64,000 bases of DNA from Thermoleophilia bacterium SCSIO 60948 (GCA_021496505.1 CP053031.1:372001-436000); one strand, 5' to 3'. Positions 8,980 through 17,945 are shown, counted from the first letter of the stretch. The notes: generated from the letters alone by a model not told the origin. Numbers and translations: made by a program.

Positions 8980-10014
8980 ATGTCTCACCTTCACCCGCAT
9001 CGCGCTTCCGGATCGATTCACCTCGTCGGCCTCACGGCGCTGTGCGTTCTCCTCTCGCTCCTGTGGACCGCAACGGCTACGGCCGGCGGCGGAGGTGGCG
9101 GCGCGAAGGTCGGCGCCGACGACCTCGCGCCGATCAAGACCGTCGAGCGGATCTTCGAGGATGTGGAGGCGCCGGACGATGCGGGTGGCTACACCGCGGC
9201 GTGCCCCGGCGACGGCAGGGCGATGGGAGGCGGGGTCTACTTCGCGTCGAGCACGGGCCCGGTGACGACCGATGCCGTCTATGTCAGCGGCTCGTCGATC
9301 ACCGCCGGCAACGACGGTTGGTACGGCGCGGGCAGCAACGCCGACGCACCGACGCGGGACCTCATCGTCTCCACTCGCTGTCTGCCGGTGACGAAGCGGC
9401 GGGGTGGCAGGGTCGGGGCCGACGATCTCGCCCCGTTCCGCACCGTCGAGCGCGTCATCGAGGACGTGCAGCCGGGGCAGAGGGCCGGCGGCTATACGGA
9501 ACCGTGCCCGAACGGTGGCAGAGCGATCACCGGTGGGGCCTACTTCGCCGTGCCCGGCTTCGGCCCGGAACCCACGGACTCGGCCGCCCTCAGCGGCTCG
9601 TCGATCACGGCGGCCAACGACGGCTGGTACGGCGCCGGCCTCCACTACGCGGGCGCGCCCAGGGATCTCGTGATCACCGCCAGGTGTCTGCCGGTGACGA
9701 AGCGCCGGGGTGGCAAGGTCGGCGCCGACGACCTCGCCAGGTTCAAGCCCGTCGAGCAGGTCTTCGGGCCGCTGTCGAACGGCTCGCGCATCGGCGGCTA
9801 CACGGAGCCGTGTCCGGCGCGGAGTCGCGCGATCACCGGCGGGTCGTACTGGGGCGCACCCGGGGTCGGCCCGCAGCCCGGGGACAATGCCTATCTCAGC
9901 GGCTCGTCGATCACCGCCGCCGATGACGGCTGGTACGGCTCCGGTTGGCAGGTCACAGGCCAGCCTCGGAGCCTCGTCGTCACCGCGAGGTGCCTGCCGC
10001 GGACGCCGCGCTAG
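8980..10014 (+). CDS. Secreted protein made of three ~100-aa tandem repeats
   Basis: The true start is ATG 8980, which opens a signal peptide (H-L-V-G-L-T-A-L-C-V-L-L-S-L-L-W). The frame is open far upstream, but that stretch is antisense-like overlap with the MBL gene. The mature protein is three near-identical repeats. Each begins K-V-G-A-D-D-L-A, continues G-G-Y-T-x-x-C-P, A-I-T-G-G, S-G-S-S-I-T-A-x-x-D-G-W-Y-G, and ends T-A-R-C-L-P, with two Cys per repeat. This implies internal tandem duplication and disulfide-stabilised modules outside the cell. The family is not recognised. AAAGTCCTCGGT at 8934-8945 is shared with the region before 3080. Confidence 0.8.
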   Translation: MSHLHPHRASGSIHLVGLTALCVLLSLLWTATATAGGGGGGAKVGADDLAPIKTVERIFEDVEAPDDAGGYTAACPGDGRAMGGGVYFASSTGPVTTDAVYVSGSSITAGNDGWYGAGSNADAPTRDLIVSTRCLPVTKRRGGRVGADDLAPFRTVERVIEDVQPGQRAGGYTEPCPNGGRAITGGAYFAVPGFGPEPTDSAALSGSSITAANDGWYGAGLHYAGAPRDLVITARCLPVTKRRGGKVGADDLARFKPVEQVFGPLSNGSRIGGYTEPCPARSRAITGGSYWGAPGVGPQPGDNAYLSGSSITAADDGWYGSGWQVTGQPRSLVVTARCLPRTPR

Positions 10015-10071
10015 CGGCTCTCGGGGCTCGCCGCCCGAAACTCACTCCGGCGCCGCGTAGTCTCCGCCGCA

Positions 10072-10866
10072 GTGAGCGCCCCGACGGTCATCGCGCAGAT
10101 CTCCGATCCGCACATCCGGATCGGGCGTGGTGACAAGCAGGCCGCCGCCGCGCTCGCGGCGGCGGTCCGGAAGATCGTTGAGCTGGGGACGCCGCCCGAC
10201 GCGGTGCTCGTCTCCGGCGACCTCAGCGAGGACGGCTCGCCGCGGACCTACGAGCGCGTCCGCGAGTTGCTGGGCCCGCTTGAGCACCCTGTCTTCGTCA
10301 TGGCCGGCAACCACGACGACCGCGAGGCGCTACGCGAGTACTTCATGCTTCCCGGCGGCTCGACGGGAGGGGTAGGGGAGCCGTTTCGCTACACCGCCCA
10401 GATCGGCGGCCTGCGGCTCGTCGCCTGCGACTCGACGATCCCCGGCCGCGGCGAGGGCAGCCTGTCGGGCGAGCACCGCGCCTGGATCGACTTCCAGCTC
10501 GCCGCCGACCCGGTGACGCCGGTGCTCCTCGCGATGCACCATCCGCCGTTCGACGTCGGGATCCGCCGCCTCGACGTCGACTACGGGATGCCCGCGACCG
10601 ATCGCGCCGCGCTCGCCGACCTGCTGGCCCGCAACCCGCAGGTCCTGCGAGTGACGAGCGGGCACGTCCACCGGGTCTGCGCCGGGACGCTCGGCGGTTG
10701 CACCGCGGTCACCGCGGCGTCGACCGACCGGCAGATGCCGCTCGCGTTCGGCGACTTCCCGTTGATCGGGGTCGACGAGCCGCCGTCGCTCCTGCTCCAC
10801 GCCCTGCTCGAGCCGAACGGCGAGCCGGCGCCGCCGGCGATGGTCACCCAGTCGGTCGGGATCTAG
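10072..10866 (+). CDS. Calcineurin-like metallophosphoesterase (CpdA/GpdQ-type)
   Basis: 264 aa with all five metallophosphoesterase motifs in order: SDPHI, SGDLSEDG, AGNHDD, MHHPPF and SGHVHR. This arrangement belongs to class III cyclic-nucleotide or glycerophosphodiester phosphodiesterases that use a dinuclear metal centre. The exact substrate cannot be read from sequence. The start is GTG 10072. TAGTCT at 10058-10063 lies 8 nt before it with no ribosome site, suggesting a leaderless transcript. Confidence 0.9.
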   Translation: MSAPTVIAQISDPHIRIGRGDKQAAAALAAAVRKIVELGTPPDAVLVSGDLSEDGSPRTYERVRELLGPLEHPVFVMAGNHDDREALREYFMLPGGSTGGVGEPFRYTAQIGGLRLVACDSTIPGRGEGSLSGEHRAWIDFQLAADPVTPVLLAMHHPPFDVGIRRLDVDYGMPATDRAALADLLARNPQVLRVTSGHVHRVCAGTLGGCTAVTAASTDRQMPLAFGDFPLIGVDEPPSLLLHALLEPNGEPAPPAMVTQSVGI

Positions 10867-10892
10867 TTCGCCGGCCCGGGTAGGGGCCGACC

Positions 10893-11885
10893 ATGAAGAC
10901 ACGCAGACTCGGCGACTCCGGCATCGAGGTCTCGGAGATCGCCCTCGGCTCCTGGCTCACCTACTCCGGTGGGGTCGAGCGCGATCAGACCGAGGCCTGC
11001 ACCCGCCAGGCCTTCGACGTCGGAATCACGTTCTTCGACACGGCGAACGCCTACGGCGACGGCGCGGCGGAGGAGGCGTGGGGCGAGATCCTCTCGGACT
11101 ATCCGCGCGACTCATACGTCCTCGCGACGAAGCTGTTCTTCCCCGGCTCGCACGGCGGCGGGTTGTCGGCCGAGCAGATCCACAAGCAGATCGACCTCTC
11201 GCTCGAGCGCCTGCAGACCGACTACGTCGACCTCTACCAGTGCCATCGCTACGACGTCGACGTCGCGACCGAGGAGACGATGGCGGCGCTGACCGAGGTC
11301 GTCGACTCGGGCAAGGCGCGGGCGATCGGGTTCTCCGAGTGGACGCCCGAGCAGATCGAGGCCGGGCTCGGCGTCGAGGGGGCGACGAAGTTCGTCTCCT
11401 CCCAGCCGCAGTACTCGATGCTCTGGCGCGCGCCAGAGGCCGAGGTGTTCCCGCTGTGCGAGCGAAACGGGATCTCGCAGATCGTCTGGTCGCCGTTGGC
11501 GGAGGGCCTGCTGACCGGCAAGTACAAGCCGGGAGAGGAGATCCCGTCCGACTCACGCGCCGCCTCGGAGGACATGAACTCGTTCATCAAGCAGCGCATG
11601 GACGACGGTGCGCTCGAGGCGATCCAGAGGCTCGTCCCGATCGCCGACGAGGCGGGACTGACGATGGTCGAGATGGCACTCGCCTGGACGCTTCGCCGTC
11701 CCGAGGTCGCCTCCGCGATCGTCGGTGCGTCACGGCCCGAGCAGGTCGAGGCCAACGCGAAGGCGTCGGGCGTCGAGCTCTCGGCCGAGACGCTCGCGGC
11801 GATCGACGACGCCCTGCTCGACGTCGCCGTCACGGATCCGACGCCGGCGCCGGGCGCGACGGCCGGGCTCGGGGAGACCGGCTGA
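10893..11885 (+). CDS. Aldo/keto reductase, Kv-beta/YghZ-like
   Basis: 330 aa TIM-barrel oxidoreductase. Catalytic tetrad elements are visible: FFDTANAYGDG (Asp and Tyr), ATK (Lys) and YQCHRYD (His). The NADPH-binding C-terminal part contains I-V-G-A-S-R-P-E-Q-V. The R-R-L-G-D-S-G-I-E-V-S opening is typical of the voltage-gated K-channel beta-subunit/YghZ group, which reduces aldehydes such as methylglyoxal. The ATG has TAGGGG 6 nt upstream. The gene stands alone, ending 18 nt from a convergent ATPase gene. Confidence 0.92.
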   Translation: MKTRRLGDSGIEVSEIALGSWLTYSGGVERDQTEACTRQAFDVGITFFDTANAYGDGAAEEAWGEILSDYPRDSYVLATKLFFPGSHGGGLSAEQIHKQIDLSLERLQTDYVDLYQCHRYDVDVATEETMAALTEVVDSGKARAIGFSEWTPEQIEAGLGVEGATKFVSSQPQYSMLWRAPEAEVFPLCERNGISQIVWSPLAEGLLTGKYKPGEEIPSDSRAASEDMNSFIKQRMDDGALEAIQRLVPIADEAGLTMVEMALAWTLRRPEVASAIVGASRPEQVEANAKASGVELSAETLAAIDDALLDVAVTDPTPAPGATAGLGETG

Positions 11886-11903
11886 CCGGAGCGCCGCACG
11901 GCC

Positions 11904-13097
11904 CTACGCGGTCGCGCGTAACGCGGCGGCGTATGAGGGGTGAGTTCGGCTCCAGCCGTCGAGGCGCAACAGCCACTCGGCGAGGAACGGCTCCGCGATC
12001 GCGGCGGCGCCGCGCTCGTAGGTGATGACCTCGTCGCGCAGCAGGCTCGAGATCGCGCGCTGAACGCTGCTCGCGGGGCCGAGCCCGTGGCGGCGCCGGT
12101 ATTCCTCAGTCAGCGGCCGCCCCGCCTCCCGGGCCAGCGCGAGGGCGAGGACGCGCTGCGCCCGGCTGAGGCGATCGAACAGCAGCGAGAAGTGCGCCTC
12201 TTCGGAGGCGAGCAGCCGGCCCAGCGCCGCCTCGAGCTCCTCATTACCCGCGGTGGTTCCCGGCCCTGTCTGCTCCCAGAGGAAGTAGCAGAGCTCCTGC
12301 GTGGCGTAGGGGTGGCCACCGGTCGTCGCCAGCACCCGCTCGAGAACGTCAGTCTCGATCGCACGGTCGGTCGCGGCGAACTTCGCGGCGATGAACCGGT
12401 TGAAGTCGGCCGCCGCGATCGGACCCAGCGCGAGGCGCTTCGCGCTGCGCCAGAACGGTTCGTTCTCGTCGTTGAAGATCTGCTCGATCAGGTGCCGGCT
12501 CGATCCGAGATAGACGTGGGAGACCTCGGGCTGGGTCTGGAAGACGGCCCGCATCAGCCGCGGCAGTCCGGGGTCGATCGCCGTGACCTCCTGGAACTCG
12601 TCGAGCACGAGGACCACCTGGATCCCGCGCTCGGCGCCGATCTGGGCTGGGAGCTCGAGCAGCCGCTCGATCGTGGCGTCGACGTCGGCCGGCGAGCGCC
12701 CGACGTCGAACGAGAACCCGACCCCGCCCGTGTTCGGGTCGAACGTGATCGCCGGCGAGACGCGGAGGTCCGAGAACAGGCTCCCGATCGCCTCGCGGGC
12801 GCGGGCCGCGGGATCGGCGAGCTCGTCGTGGATCGCCTTCGCGAGCTTGGCGGCGAAGCGCTCGCGGGTCGGCGTCGTCATCAGGTCGACGTAGGCGACG
12901 GCGGCGCCGCGCCCGACGAGCTCCTGGCTCAACCGCCAGATCAGCGACGACTTGCCGAACCGGCGCGGGGCCGAGATGACCACGTCCTGCCCGCTCATCG
13001 TGTCCGAGGTCAGCTCGGCGAGCTCGAGGTCGCGATCCGTGAAGTCCTCGTCGAGCGCGAGGGCTCCGAAGCGGAAGGGATTCGGAGTCAGGGCCAT
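11904..13097 (-). CDS. AAA-type (archaeal-ATPase-like) ATP-binding protein
   Basis: 397 aa. Walker A is [11 protein letters not shown] near residue 45, Walker B is [11 protein letters not shown] near 170, and a sensor-1-like V-Y-L-G-S-S-R follows near 200. The C-terminal ~100 residues look like a winged helix. It belongs to the STAND/archaeal ATPase group, whose members are often signalling or defence-related, but the function is not established. It is a single minus-strand gene with no effector domain. A strong dyad and TATAAA (13102-13107) sit directly before the start. Confidence 0.8.
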   Translation of the reverse strand: MALTPNPFRFGALALDEDFTDRDLELAELTSDTMSGQDVVISAPRRFGKSSLIWRLSQELVGRGAAVAYVDLMTTPTRERFAAKLAKAIHDELADPAARAREAIGSLFSDLRVSPAITFDPNTGGVGFSFDVGRSPADVDATIERLLELPAQIGAERGIQVVLVLDEFQEVTAIDPGLPRLMRAVFQTQPEVSHVYLGSSRHLIEQIFNDENEPFWRSAKRLALGPIAAADFNRFIAAKFAATDRAIETDVLERVLATTGGHPYATQELCYFLWEQTGPGTTAGNEELEAALGRLLASEEAHFSLLFDRLSRAQRVLALALAREAGRPLTEEYRRRHGLGPASSVQRAISSLLRDEVITYERGAAAIAEPFLAEWLLRLDGWSRTHPSYAAALRATA

Positions 13098-13112
13098 GGT
13101 GTTTATACGCTA

Positions 13113-13125
13113 CTGCATTATGCAG
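13113..13125. promoter_or_regulatory. Perfect dyad CTGCATTATGCAG before the ATPase gene
   Basis: A 13-bp perfect inverted repeat centred on 13119 lies 16 nt upstream of the minus-strand ATPase start. It adjoins a TATAAA hexamer (13102-13107) in a local AT-rich patch. Its position would let a bound protein block or control that promoter. It is also 93 nt upstream of rplK. TATCCT at 13200-13205 is the likely rplK -10. Confidence 0.45.
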
Positions 13126-13217
13126 GTACGCGTAAAGTAGCGTCCGAGCCCGGTTTCGGGCGCTCGGCGCACAATCCCGGGAAACCCGCGCCCGCGCTGT
13201 ATCCTCGCCCGTCGCTC

Positions 13218-13643
13218 ATGGCGAAGAAGGTCCTCACACTCATCAAGCTTCAGATCCCGGCCGGCGCCGCGAACCCGGCGCCTCCGGTGGGTCCCGCGCT
13301 CGGTCAGCACGGGGTCAACATCATGGAGTTCTGCAAGGCGTTCAACGCCCAGACCCAGCAGGACTCCGGGACGATCATCCCAGTCGAGATCACGGTCTTC
13401 GAGGACCGCTCGTTCACCTTCATCACGAAGACCCCGCCCGCCGCGGTCCTGATCCGCGAGGCGCTCGGTCTCGACAAGGGTTCGCCCGAGCCGCACGTCG
13501 ACAAGGTCGGCAAGCTCACGCAGGACCAGCTGCGCTCGATCGCCGAGAAGAAGATGCCCGACCTGAACGCCAACGACATCGACGCCGCGTCGCGGATCAT
13601 CGCCGGCACGGCCCGCTCGATGGGCGTCGAGGTGGAGGCCTAG
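13218..13643 (+). CDS. rplK: 50S ribosomal protein L11
   Basis: 141 aa, the standard length. It has the N-terminal [20 protein letters not shown] segment, in which the prolines recognised by thiostrepton are present, and a C-terminal rRNA-binding domain. L11 forms the GTPase-associated centre with 23S rRNA. The ATG at 13218 is chosen by homology; the frame is open far upstream only because it runs antisense to the ATPase. rplA starts on the next base after the stop. A TATCCT -10 candidate lies 12 nt before the ATG. Confidence 0.97.
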   Translation: MAKKVLTLIKLQIPAGAANPAPPVGPALGQHGVNIMEFCKAFNAQTQQDSGTIIPVEITVFEDRSFTFITKTPPAAVLIREALGLDKGSPEPHVDKVGKLTQDQLRSIAEKKMPDLNANDIDAASRIIAGTARSMGVEVEA

Positions 13644-14408
13644 ATGTCGAAGAAGGGCAAGCGCTTCCGCGAGGCGATGGGCGCGATCGACCGCGAGCGG
13701 CGCTATCCGCCGGCGCAGGCGATCGAGCTCGTCAAGCAGACGGCGTCGACGAAGTTCGACGAGACGATCGAGGTCCACATGCGCCTCGGGGTCAACGTCC
13801 GCCACGCCGAGGAGCAGCTGCGCGGCACGCTCGCGCTGCCGAACGGTCTCGGCAAGGAGGTCACGGTCGCGGTGTTCGCCGAGGGTGACGCCGCCCGCGC
13901 CGCCGAGGCCGCCGGCGCCGACCACGTCGGTGCGCAGGACCTCGCCGAGCGCGTCGAGGAGGGCTTCACCGACTTCGACGTCGCGATCGCCCAGCCCGCA
14001 CTGATGGGCCCCGTCGTCTCGCGGCTCGGCCGCGTGCTCGGACCGCAGGGCCTGATGCCGAACCCGAAGGTCGGCACCGTCACCAACGACGTCGCCAAGG
14101 CGGTCGAGGAGGCCAAGGCGGGCAAGGTCGAGTACCGCACCGACCGCCAGGGCAACATCCACCTCGCGATCGGCAAGGCGAGCTTCGACGACGAGGCGCT
14201 GCTGCAGAACTACGCGGCGATCGTCGAGGAGATCGTCCGCGCCAAGCCTTCGGCCGCCAAGGGCCGCTACCTGATCTCGATCACCCTGGCCTCGACGATG
14301 GGGCCCGGCGTCCCGGTCGACACGACCCGGGTCCGCCAGCGTGAGATCTTCGACCGTGGCGCCGAGGCGATCACGGCCGAAGAGGCCGCCGAAGCCGTCC
14401 CCGCCTAG
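13644..14408 (+). CDS. rplA: 50S ribosomal protein L1
   Basis: 254 aa (family usually 225-240). It begins S-K-K-G-K-R-F-R-E and carries the signature G-P-V-V-S-R-L-G-R-V-L-G-P-Q-G-L-M-P-N-P-K with K-V-G-T-V-T. L1 forms the mobile L1 stalk and can repress its own operon by binding the mRNA. It directly abuts rplK with no gap. The C-terminus has an acidic/Ala tail beyond the usual end. The stop overlaps a convergent small gene by 4 nt. Confidence 0.97.
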   Translation: MSKKGKRFREAMGAIDRERRYPPAQAIELVKQTASTKFDETIEVHMRLGVNVRHAEEQLRGTLALPNGLGKEVTVAVFAEGDAARAAEAAGADHVGAQDLAERVEEGFTDFDVAIAQPALMGPVVSRLGRVLGPQGLMPNPKVGTVTNDVAKAVEEAKAGKVEYRTDRQGNIHLAIGKASFDDEALLQNYAAIVEEIVRAKPSAAKGRYLISITLASTMGPGVPVDTTRVRQREIFDRGAEAITAEEAAEAVPA

Positions 14409-14656
14409 GCGTCGCGTCCGACTTCGTCGCGCGGCCCGCCGACCGCGCCGAGAACCCAGCCGCCCGGCTTGCCCGAGCGCGCGCGCTCGGCACGGATCAC
14501 GTCCGTCTCGACCGCTGAGAGCGCCTCGGCCTTGCCCTCGGCGTAGGCCATCTCGACCTCGTCCTCGGCCGAGTCGCGCTCGTCGTAGGCGCGCTCGATC
14601 CGATGCGAGACGGACCTGCGAAGTGCGCCGAGGGTGTCGCTGATCGTGGCGAGCAT
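14405..14656 (-). CDS. Hypothetical 83-aa charged protein
   Basis: The frame begins M-L-A-T-I-S-D-T-L-G-A-L-R-R-S-V-S and continues with an alternating Glu/Arg/Ala helix that may form a coiled coil. It ends in a Gly-rich tail (G-K-P-G-G-W-V-L-G-A-V-G-G). GC-rich third positions support coding. It converges on rplA, overlapping its last 4 nt. The ribosome site is weak. No family is recognised. Confidence 0.5.
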   Translation of the reverse strand: MLATISDTLGALRRSVSHRIERAYDERDSAEDEVEMAYAEGKAEALSAVETDVIRAERARSGKPGGWVLGAVGGPRDEVGRDA

Positions 14657-14771
14657 CGCCGGTGAGATCCCCGGTCGGGGCTCCGCGCGAAACCAGCCTG
14701 GACGTTTGGTCGATTCGGCCGAGCTCGCCCGGGCCGGATCGTGCGCCGCGCGGATCGCTCGTCCGACCGGC

Positions 14772-15530
14772 TCACGGTAGGGTCGCCCGGACGATCGCCG
14801 ACCAGGCGGCGCGGTGGACCTGGTGGGTCCGTTCGATCTCGATCCCGGAGAAGCCGCCGGCTTCGAGCGCGGCGCGAAACTCGGCCTCCGTCAGCGCACC
14901 GGCGATGCAGCCCGTCCACTCCCGCATGTCCTTGCGCGTCGCCGGATCCATTCCCTCGTCGGCGATCACGTCGCTCACCGCGAAGCGGCCGCCGGCCCGC
15001 AGCACCCGCGCGGCTTCGCGGAGGACGCGCGGCTTGTCGGCGGAGAGATTGATCACGCAGTTCGAGATCACCACGTCGATGGTGTCGTCCCCGAGCGGCA
15101 GATCCTCGATCGACCCCTTGAGGAACTCGACGTTCTCGATCTTCGCCTCGCGTTGGTTGCGCCGAGCGAGGTCGAGCATCTCATCGGTCATGTCGACCCC
15201 GTACGCCTTGCCCGTCGGGCCGACTCGGCGCGCGGAGAGCAGCACGTCGATACCGCCTCCCGAGCCGAGGTCGAGAACCGTCTCGCCCTCGTGGAGCGCC
15301 GCGACCGCGGTCGGGTTGCCGCAGCCGAGCGACGCGAGGGCCGCTGCCTCGGGCAGTTCCTCGCGCTCGGGAGACGAGTAGAGACCGGAGCCGAAGTCCT
15401 CGCCGCGGATCTCGTCGAGCGTCTCGCTCGCGCAACAGGACCCAGTCGAGGCGGCGCCTCTCGCGGCGGCGGCGTAGCGGTCGCGTACAGCCGCCTGGAT
15501 GTCGCCGTCGGGCGAGGTGCTCACAGCCAT
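14772..15530 (-). CDS. arsM: Arsenite S-adenosylmethionine methyltransferase ArsM
   Basis: 252 aa class I methyltransferase with the SAM site V-L-D-L-G-S-G-G-G-I-D. Cysteines lie where ArsM enzymes bind As(III): a CC pair near residue 32, S-L-G-C-G-N-P near 69, S-N-C-V-I-N-L-S near 150 and W-T-G-C-I-A-G near 200. It methylates arsenite to mono-, di- and trimethyl species. It follows arsR in the same minus-strand transcript with a 10-nt overlap, so it is probably derepressed by arsenite. Confidence 0.93.
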   Translation of the reverse strand: MAVSTSPDGDIQAAVRDRYAAAARGAASTGSCCASETLDEIRGEDFGSGLYSSPEREELPEAAALASLGCGNPTAVAALHEGETVLDLGSGGGIDVLLSARRVGPTGKAYGVDMTDEMLDLARRNQREAKIENVEFLKGSIEDLPLGDDTIDVVISNCVINLSADKPRVLREAARVLRAGGRFAVSDVIADEGMDPATRKDMREWTGCIAGALTEAEFRAALEAGGFSGIEIERTHQVHRAAWSAIVRATLP

Positions 15531-15883
15531 GCGGATAGCTCCTCGAGTGAGTCGGGGATGACGTAGTAGTAGGCCCAGAGCCCCTGGCGCTCGGAGCCGA
15601 CGATGCCGGCTTCGCGCAGGACCTTCAGGTGATGCGAGACGGTCGGCTGCGAGAGGTCGAACAGCGGCACCAGCTCGCAGACGCAGACCTTGCCGGCGTG
15701 CTTTCGCAGGACGTCGACCAACTGCATGCGGATCGGATCGCCGAGGGCCTTCGTGATCCGGGCGAGCGACTCGGCCTTGTCGCGAGCGATGTCCGGATAG
15801 ACGACCGGCTCGCAGCAGACCTCGCCCTTCGCGCGCTTCTGCTTCGGAGCCAGGTCGAGCGTCGTCGTCATCAGGTTGGTCAT
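15521..15883 (-). CDS. arsR: ArsR-family metalloid-responsive repressor
   Basis: 120 aa winged helix with the recognition segment L-S-Q-P-T-V-S-H-H-L-K-V-L-R-E-A-G-I. Candidate As(III) ligands are C-V-C-E-L, at the start of the DNA-binding region as in classical ArsR, and an additional N-terminal C-C-E-P. The ATG at 15883 has GGGGGAG 7 nt upstream. It is transcribed divergently from acr3 across an AT-rich operator region and should control both directions. Confidence 0.93.
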   Translation of the reverse strand: MTNLMTTTLDLAPKQKRAKGEVCCEPVVYPDIARDKAESLARITKALGDPIRMQLVDVLRKHAGKVCVCELVPLFDLSQPTVSHHLKVLREAGIVGSERQGLWAYYYVIPDSLEELSAWL

Positions 15884-15910
15884 CGCGCTCCCCCGCGGTT
15901 CATCGACGTT

Positions 15911-15960
15911 CTTCTATATACGAATATCTATTGAATAGGCATTTGTCAATGGAGTAGTCT
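15911..15960. promoter_or_regulatory. Divergent arsR/acr3 promoter-operator
   Basis: An AT-rich island in a GC-rich genome. For arsR (minus strand) TTGACA (15944-15949) is followed after 17 nt by TATTCG. For acr3 (plus strand) TTGAAT (15931-15936) is followed after 18 nt by TAGTCT (15955-15960), only 7 nt before the GTG start, so acr3 is probably leaderless. ATTGA (15930-15934) and TCAAT (15946-15950) form an inverted repeat over both -35 elements, the best candidate ArsR operator. Confidence 0.65.
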
Positions 15961-15967
15961 CGCGGCC

Positions 15968-17074
15968 GTGACCAGCCGAACGCCCGCCGTGACCTCGCGG
16001 CTCTCGACGCTCGACCGCTACCTGCCGCTGTGGATCGCGCTCGCGATGGCAGCCGGGCTTGCGCTCGGATCGCTCGTCCCCGGCCTCGACTCGGCGCTCG
16101 ACTCGCTCGCCGTCGGCACGATCTCGCTTCCGATCGCGATCGGGCTGCTGCTGATGATGTATCCGGTCCTCGCGAAGGTCCGCTACGAGCGGCTCGCCGA
16201 GCTCCGCAGCGAGCGCCGCCTGTTCGCCGCCTCGATCTTCCTCAACTGGGTCGTCGGCCCGATGCTGATGTTCGCCCTGGCCTGGATCTTCCTCGCCGAC
16301 GAGCCTGCCTTCCGGACCGGCCTGATCATCGTCGGCCTCGCGCGCTGCATCGCGATGGTCCTGATCTGGAACGGGCTCGCCCGCGGTGACAACGACGCCG
16401 CCGCGGTCCTCGTCGCGATCAACTCGCTGTTCCAGATCGCCGCCTACTCGCTGCTCGGCTACTTCTACCTCTCGGTCCTGCCGGGCTGGCTCGGACTCGA
16501 CACCCAGGGCTTCGAGGTGTCGCTGTGGGAGGTGGCGCGAACGGTCCTGATCTTCCTCGGCATCCCGCTGTTCGCCGGCTGGCTCACGCAGCGGATCGGG
16601 ATCAGGCGCCGCGGTCGCGAGTGGTACGAGGGGACGTTCATCCCGCGGATCTCCCCGCTCGCGCTCTACGGCCTGCTGTTCACGATCGTGCTCCTGTTCG
16701 CGCTGCAGGGCGAGGCGATAACGAGCGAGCCGCTCGATGTCGCGAGGATCGCGATCCCGCTGCTCGTCTACTTCCTCGTCATGTTCTTCGCGAGCTTCGG
16801 GCTCGGCCGCGCGATCGGCCTTGCCTACGAGCGGACCGCGTCGCTCGCCTTCACCGCCGCCTCGAACAACTTCGAGCTCGCGATCGCCGTCGCGGTCGGT
16901 GTCTTCGGGGCTACTTCCGGCGAGGCGCTGGCAGGGGTGGTCGGTCCGCTGATCGAGGTCCCGGTCCTCGTCGCGCTCGTCTACGTCTCGCTGTGGCTCG
17001 GGCGCCGCTGGTACGGGCTCGATGCCGATCGCGGCGAGGAGCGGCGAGCCGTCGCGCCGGAGGCGGCGGGGTGA
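15968..17074 (+). CDS. acr3: Arsenite efflux permease of the ACR3 family
   Basis: 368 aa with about ten hydrophobic segments and the ACR3 hallmark G-L-A-R-C-I-A-M-V-L-I-W-N, containing the conserved membrane Cys. It exports As(OH)3 or Sb(OH)3 using the proton-motive force. GTG start with a leaderless-type -10. arsC begins just after it; an alternative arsC start at 17071 would overlap the acr3 stop. It is one of four genes (arsM, arsR, acr3, arsC) giving reduction, export and methylation of arsenic. Confidence 0.95.
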   Translation: MTSRTPAVTSRLSTLDRYLPLWIALAMAAGLALGSLVPGLDSALDSLAVGTISLPIAIGLLLMMYPVLAKVRYERLAELRSERRLFAASIFLNWVVGPMLMFALAWIFLADEPAFRTGLIIVGLARCIAMVLIWNGLARGDNDAAAVLVAINSLFQIAAYSLLGYFYLSVLPGWLGLDTQGFEVSLWEVARTVLIFLGIPLFAGWLTQRIGIRRRGREWYEGTFIPRISPLALYGLLFTIVLLFALQGEAITSEPLDVARIAIPLLVYFLVMFFASFGLGRAIGLAYERTASLAFTAASNNFELAIAVAVGVFGATSGEALAGVVGPLIEVPVLVALVYVSLWLGRRWYGLDADRGEERRAVAPEAAG

Positions 17075-17127
17075 GGGCGAGAGGGGGGTGCGCCCGGCCC
17101 GCGCCCCGCGAGCGCAGGAGGTGCGTG

Positions 17128-17778
17128 TTGGAGCAGGCTGCCGCAGGCTCGCCGCTCAGCGGCGACGACCTGGAACGCGAGGTGGAGGCGCTCGCCGAGG
17201 AGTTCAGCGGGATCTTCGCGCGTGAGACGATCGAGCGCTACGTCACCGACTCGGCGATTCGCGCCGCGGGTGCCCGCGGCACCGCGCTGATGCCGCTGTT
17301 CGTGCGCCGGATGACACATGACCGTCTCGAGGCGGTCGCACAGAGAGAAGGTCTGATGTCGAAGGAAGTCCCCGAGGTCCTGTTCGTCTGCGTCCACAAC
17401 GCCGGGCGCAGCCAGATGGCCGCCGGGCTGCTCGACCGCAGGGCGGCCGGCGCGGTGAACGTCAGAACCGCAGGCTCCGAGCCGGCCGACCGGGTCAATC
17501 CGGTCGCGGTCGAGGCGATGGCCGAGCTCGGGATCGACCTCTCTAAGGAGTTCCCGAAGCCGCTGACCGGCGAGCTCGTCGAGGCGGCGGACGTCGTGAT
17601 CACGATGGGGTGCGGCGACGCTTGCCCGATCTATCCCGGCAAGCGCTACGAGGACTGGAAGCTCGACGACCCGGCGGGCCAGGGGATCGAGCAGGTCCGC
17701 GCGATCCGAGACGAGATCGCCGACAGGGTCGACGCGCTGGTCGCCTCGCTCGGCGCCGAGCGCGCCGAGTCGAGATAG
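17128..17778 (+). CDS. arsC: Arsenate reductase ArsC (LMW-phosphatase fold) with N-terminal helical domain
   Basis: 216 aa. Residues ~80-216 are a low-molecular-weight-phosphatase-type arsenate reductase. It has the P-loop F-V-C-V-H-N-A-G-R-S with Cys88, and a G-C-G-D-A-C-P pair further on as redox cysteines. Residues ~8-70 form an extra helical domain (L-E-R-E-V-E-A-L-A-E-E-F), an extension found in some actinobacterial ArsC proteins. TTG 17128 (or GTG 17125) is preferred because AGGAGG lies at 17116-17121; a longer start at GTG 17071 would overlap acr3. It reduces arsenate to arsenite for Acr3 and ArsM. Confidence 0.9.
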   Translation: MEQAAAGSPLSGDDLEREVEALAEEFSGIFARETIERYVTDSAIRAAGARGTALMPLFVRRMTHDRLEAVAQREGLMSKEVPEVLFVCVHNAGRSQMAAGLLDRRAAGAVNVRTAGSEPADRVNPVAVEAMAELGIDLSKEFPKPLTGELVEAADVVITMGCGDACPIYPGKRYEDWKLDDPAGQGIEQVRAIRDEIADRVDALVASLGAERAESR

Positions 17779-17945
17779 GACGGCGACGCGCGTCGCCGCC
17801 GCGCCGGCGGCCCGGCGGGCCGGGGTCGCCACGCGTCCGTCCGCCCGCCCGCGAAGCGGCTCGCCCCGACCTCGGCGGCGGAGCTTGCAGAGATCGGTTG
17901 TGCGCCACTAGTCTCATCGGGCCGCCCTCCCGGCGCTCCACTCGC

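Noticed and set aside
11940-13217. Open frame in phase upstream of rplK giving a 567-aa fusion
   Set aside because: The added part is antisense to the ATPase gene; L11 is complete at 141 aa from 13218.
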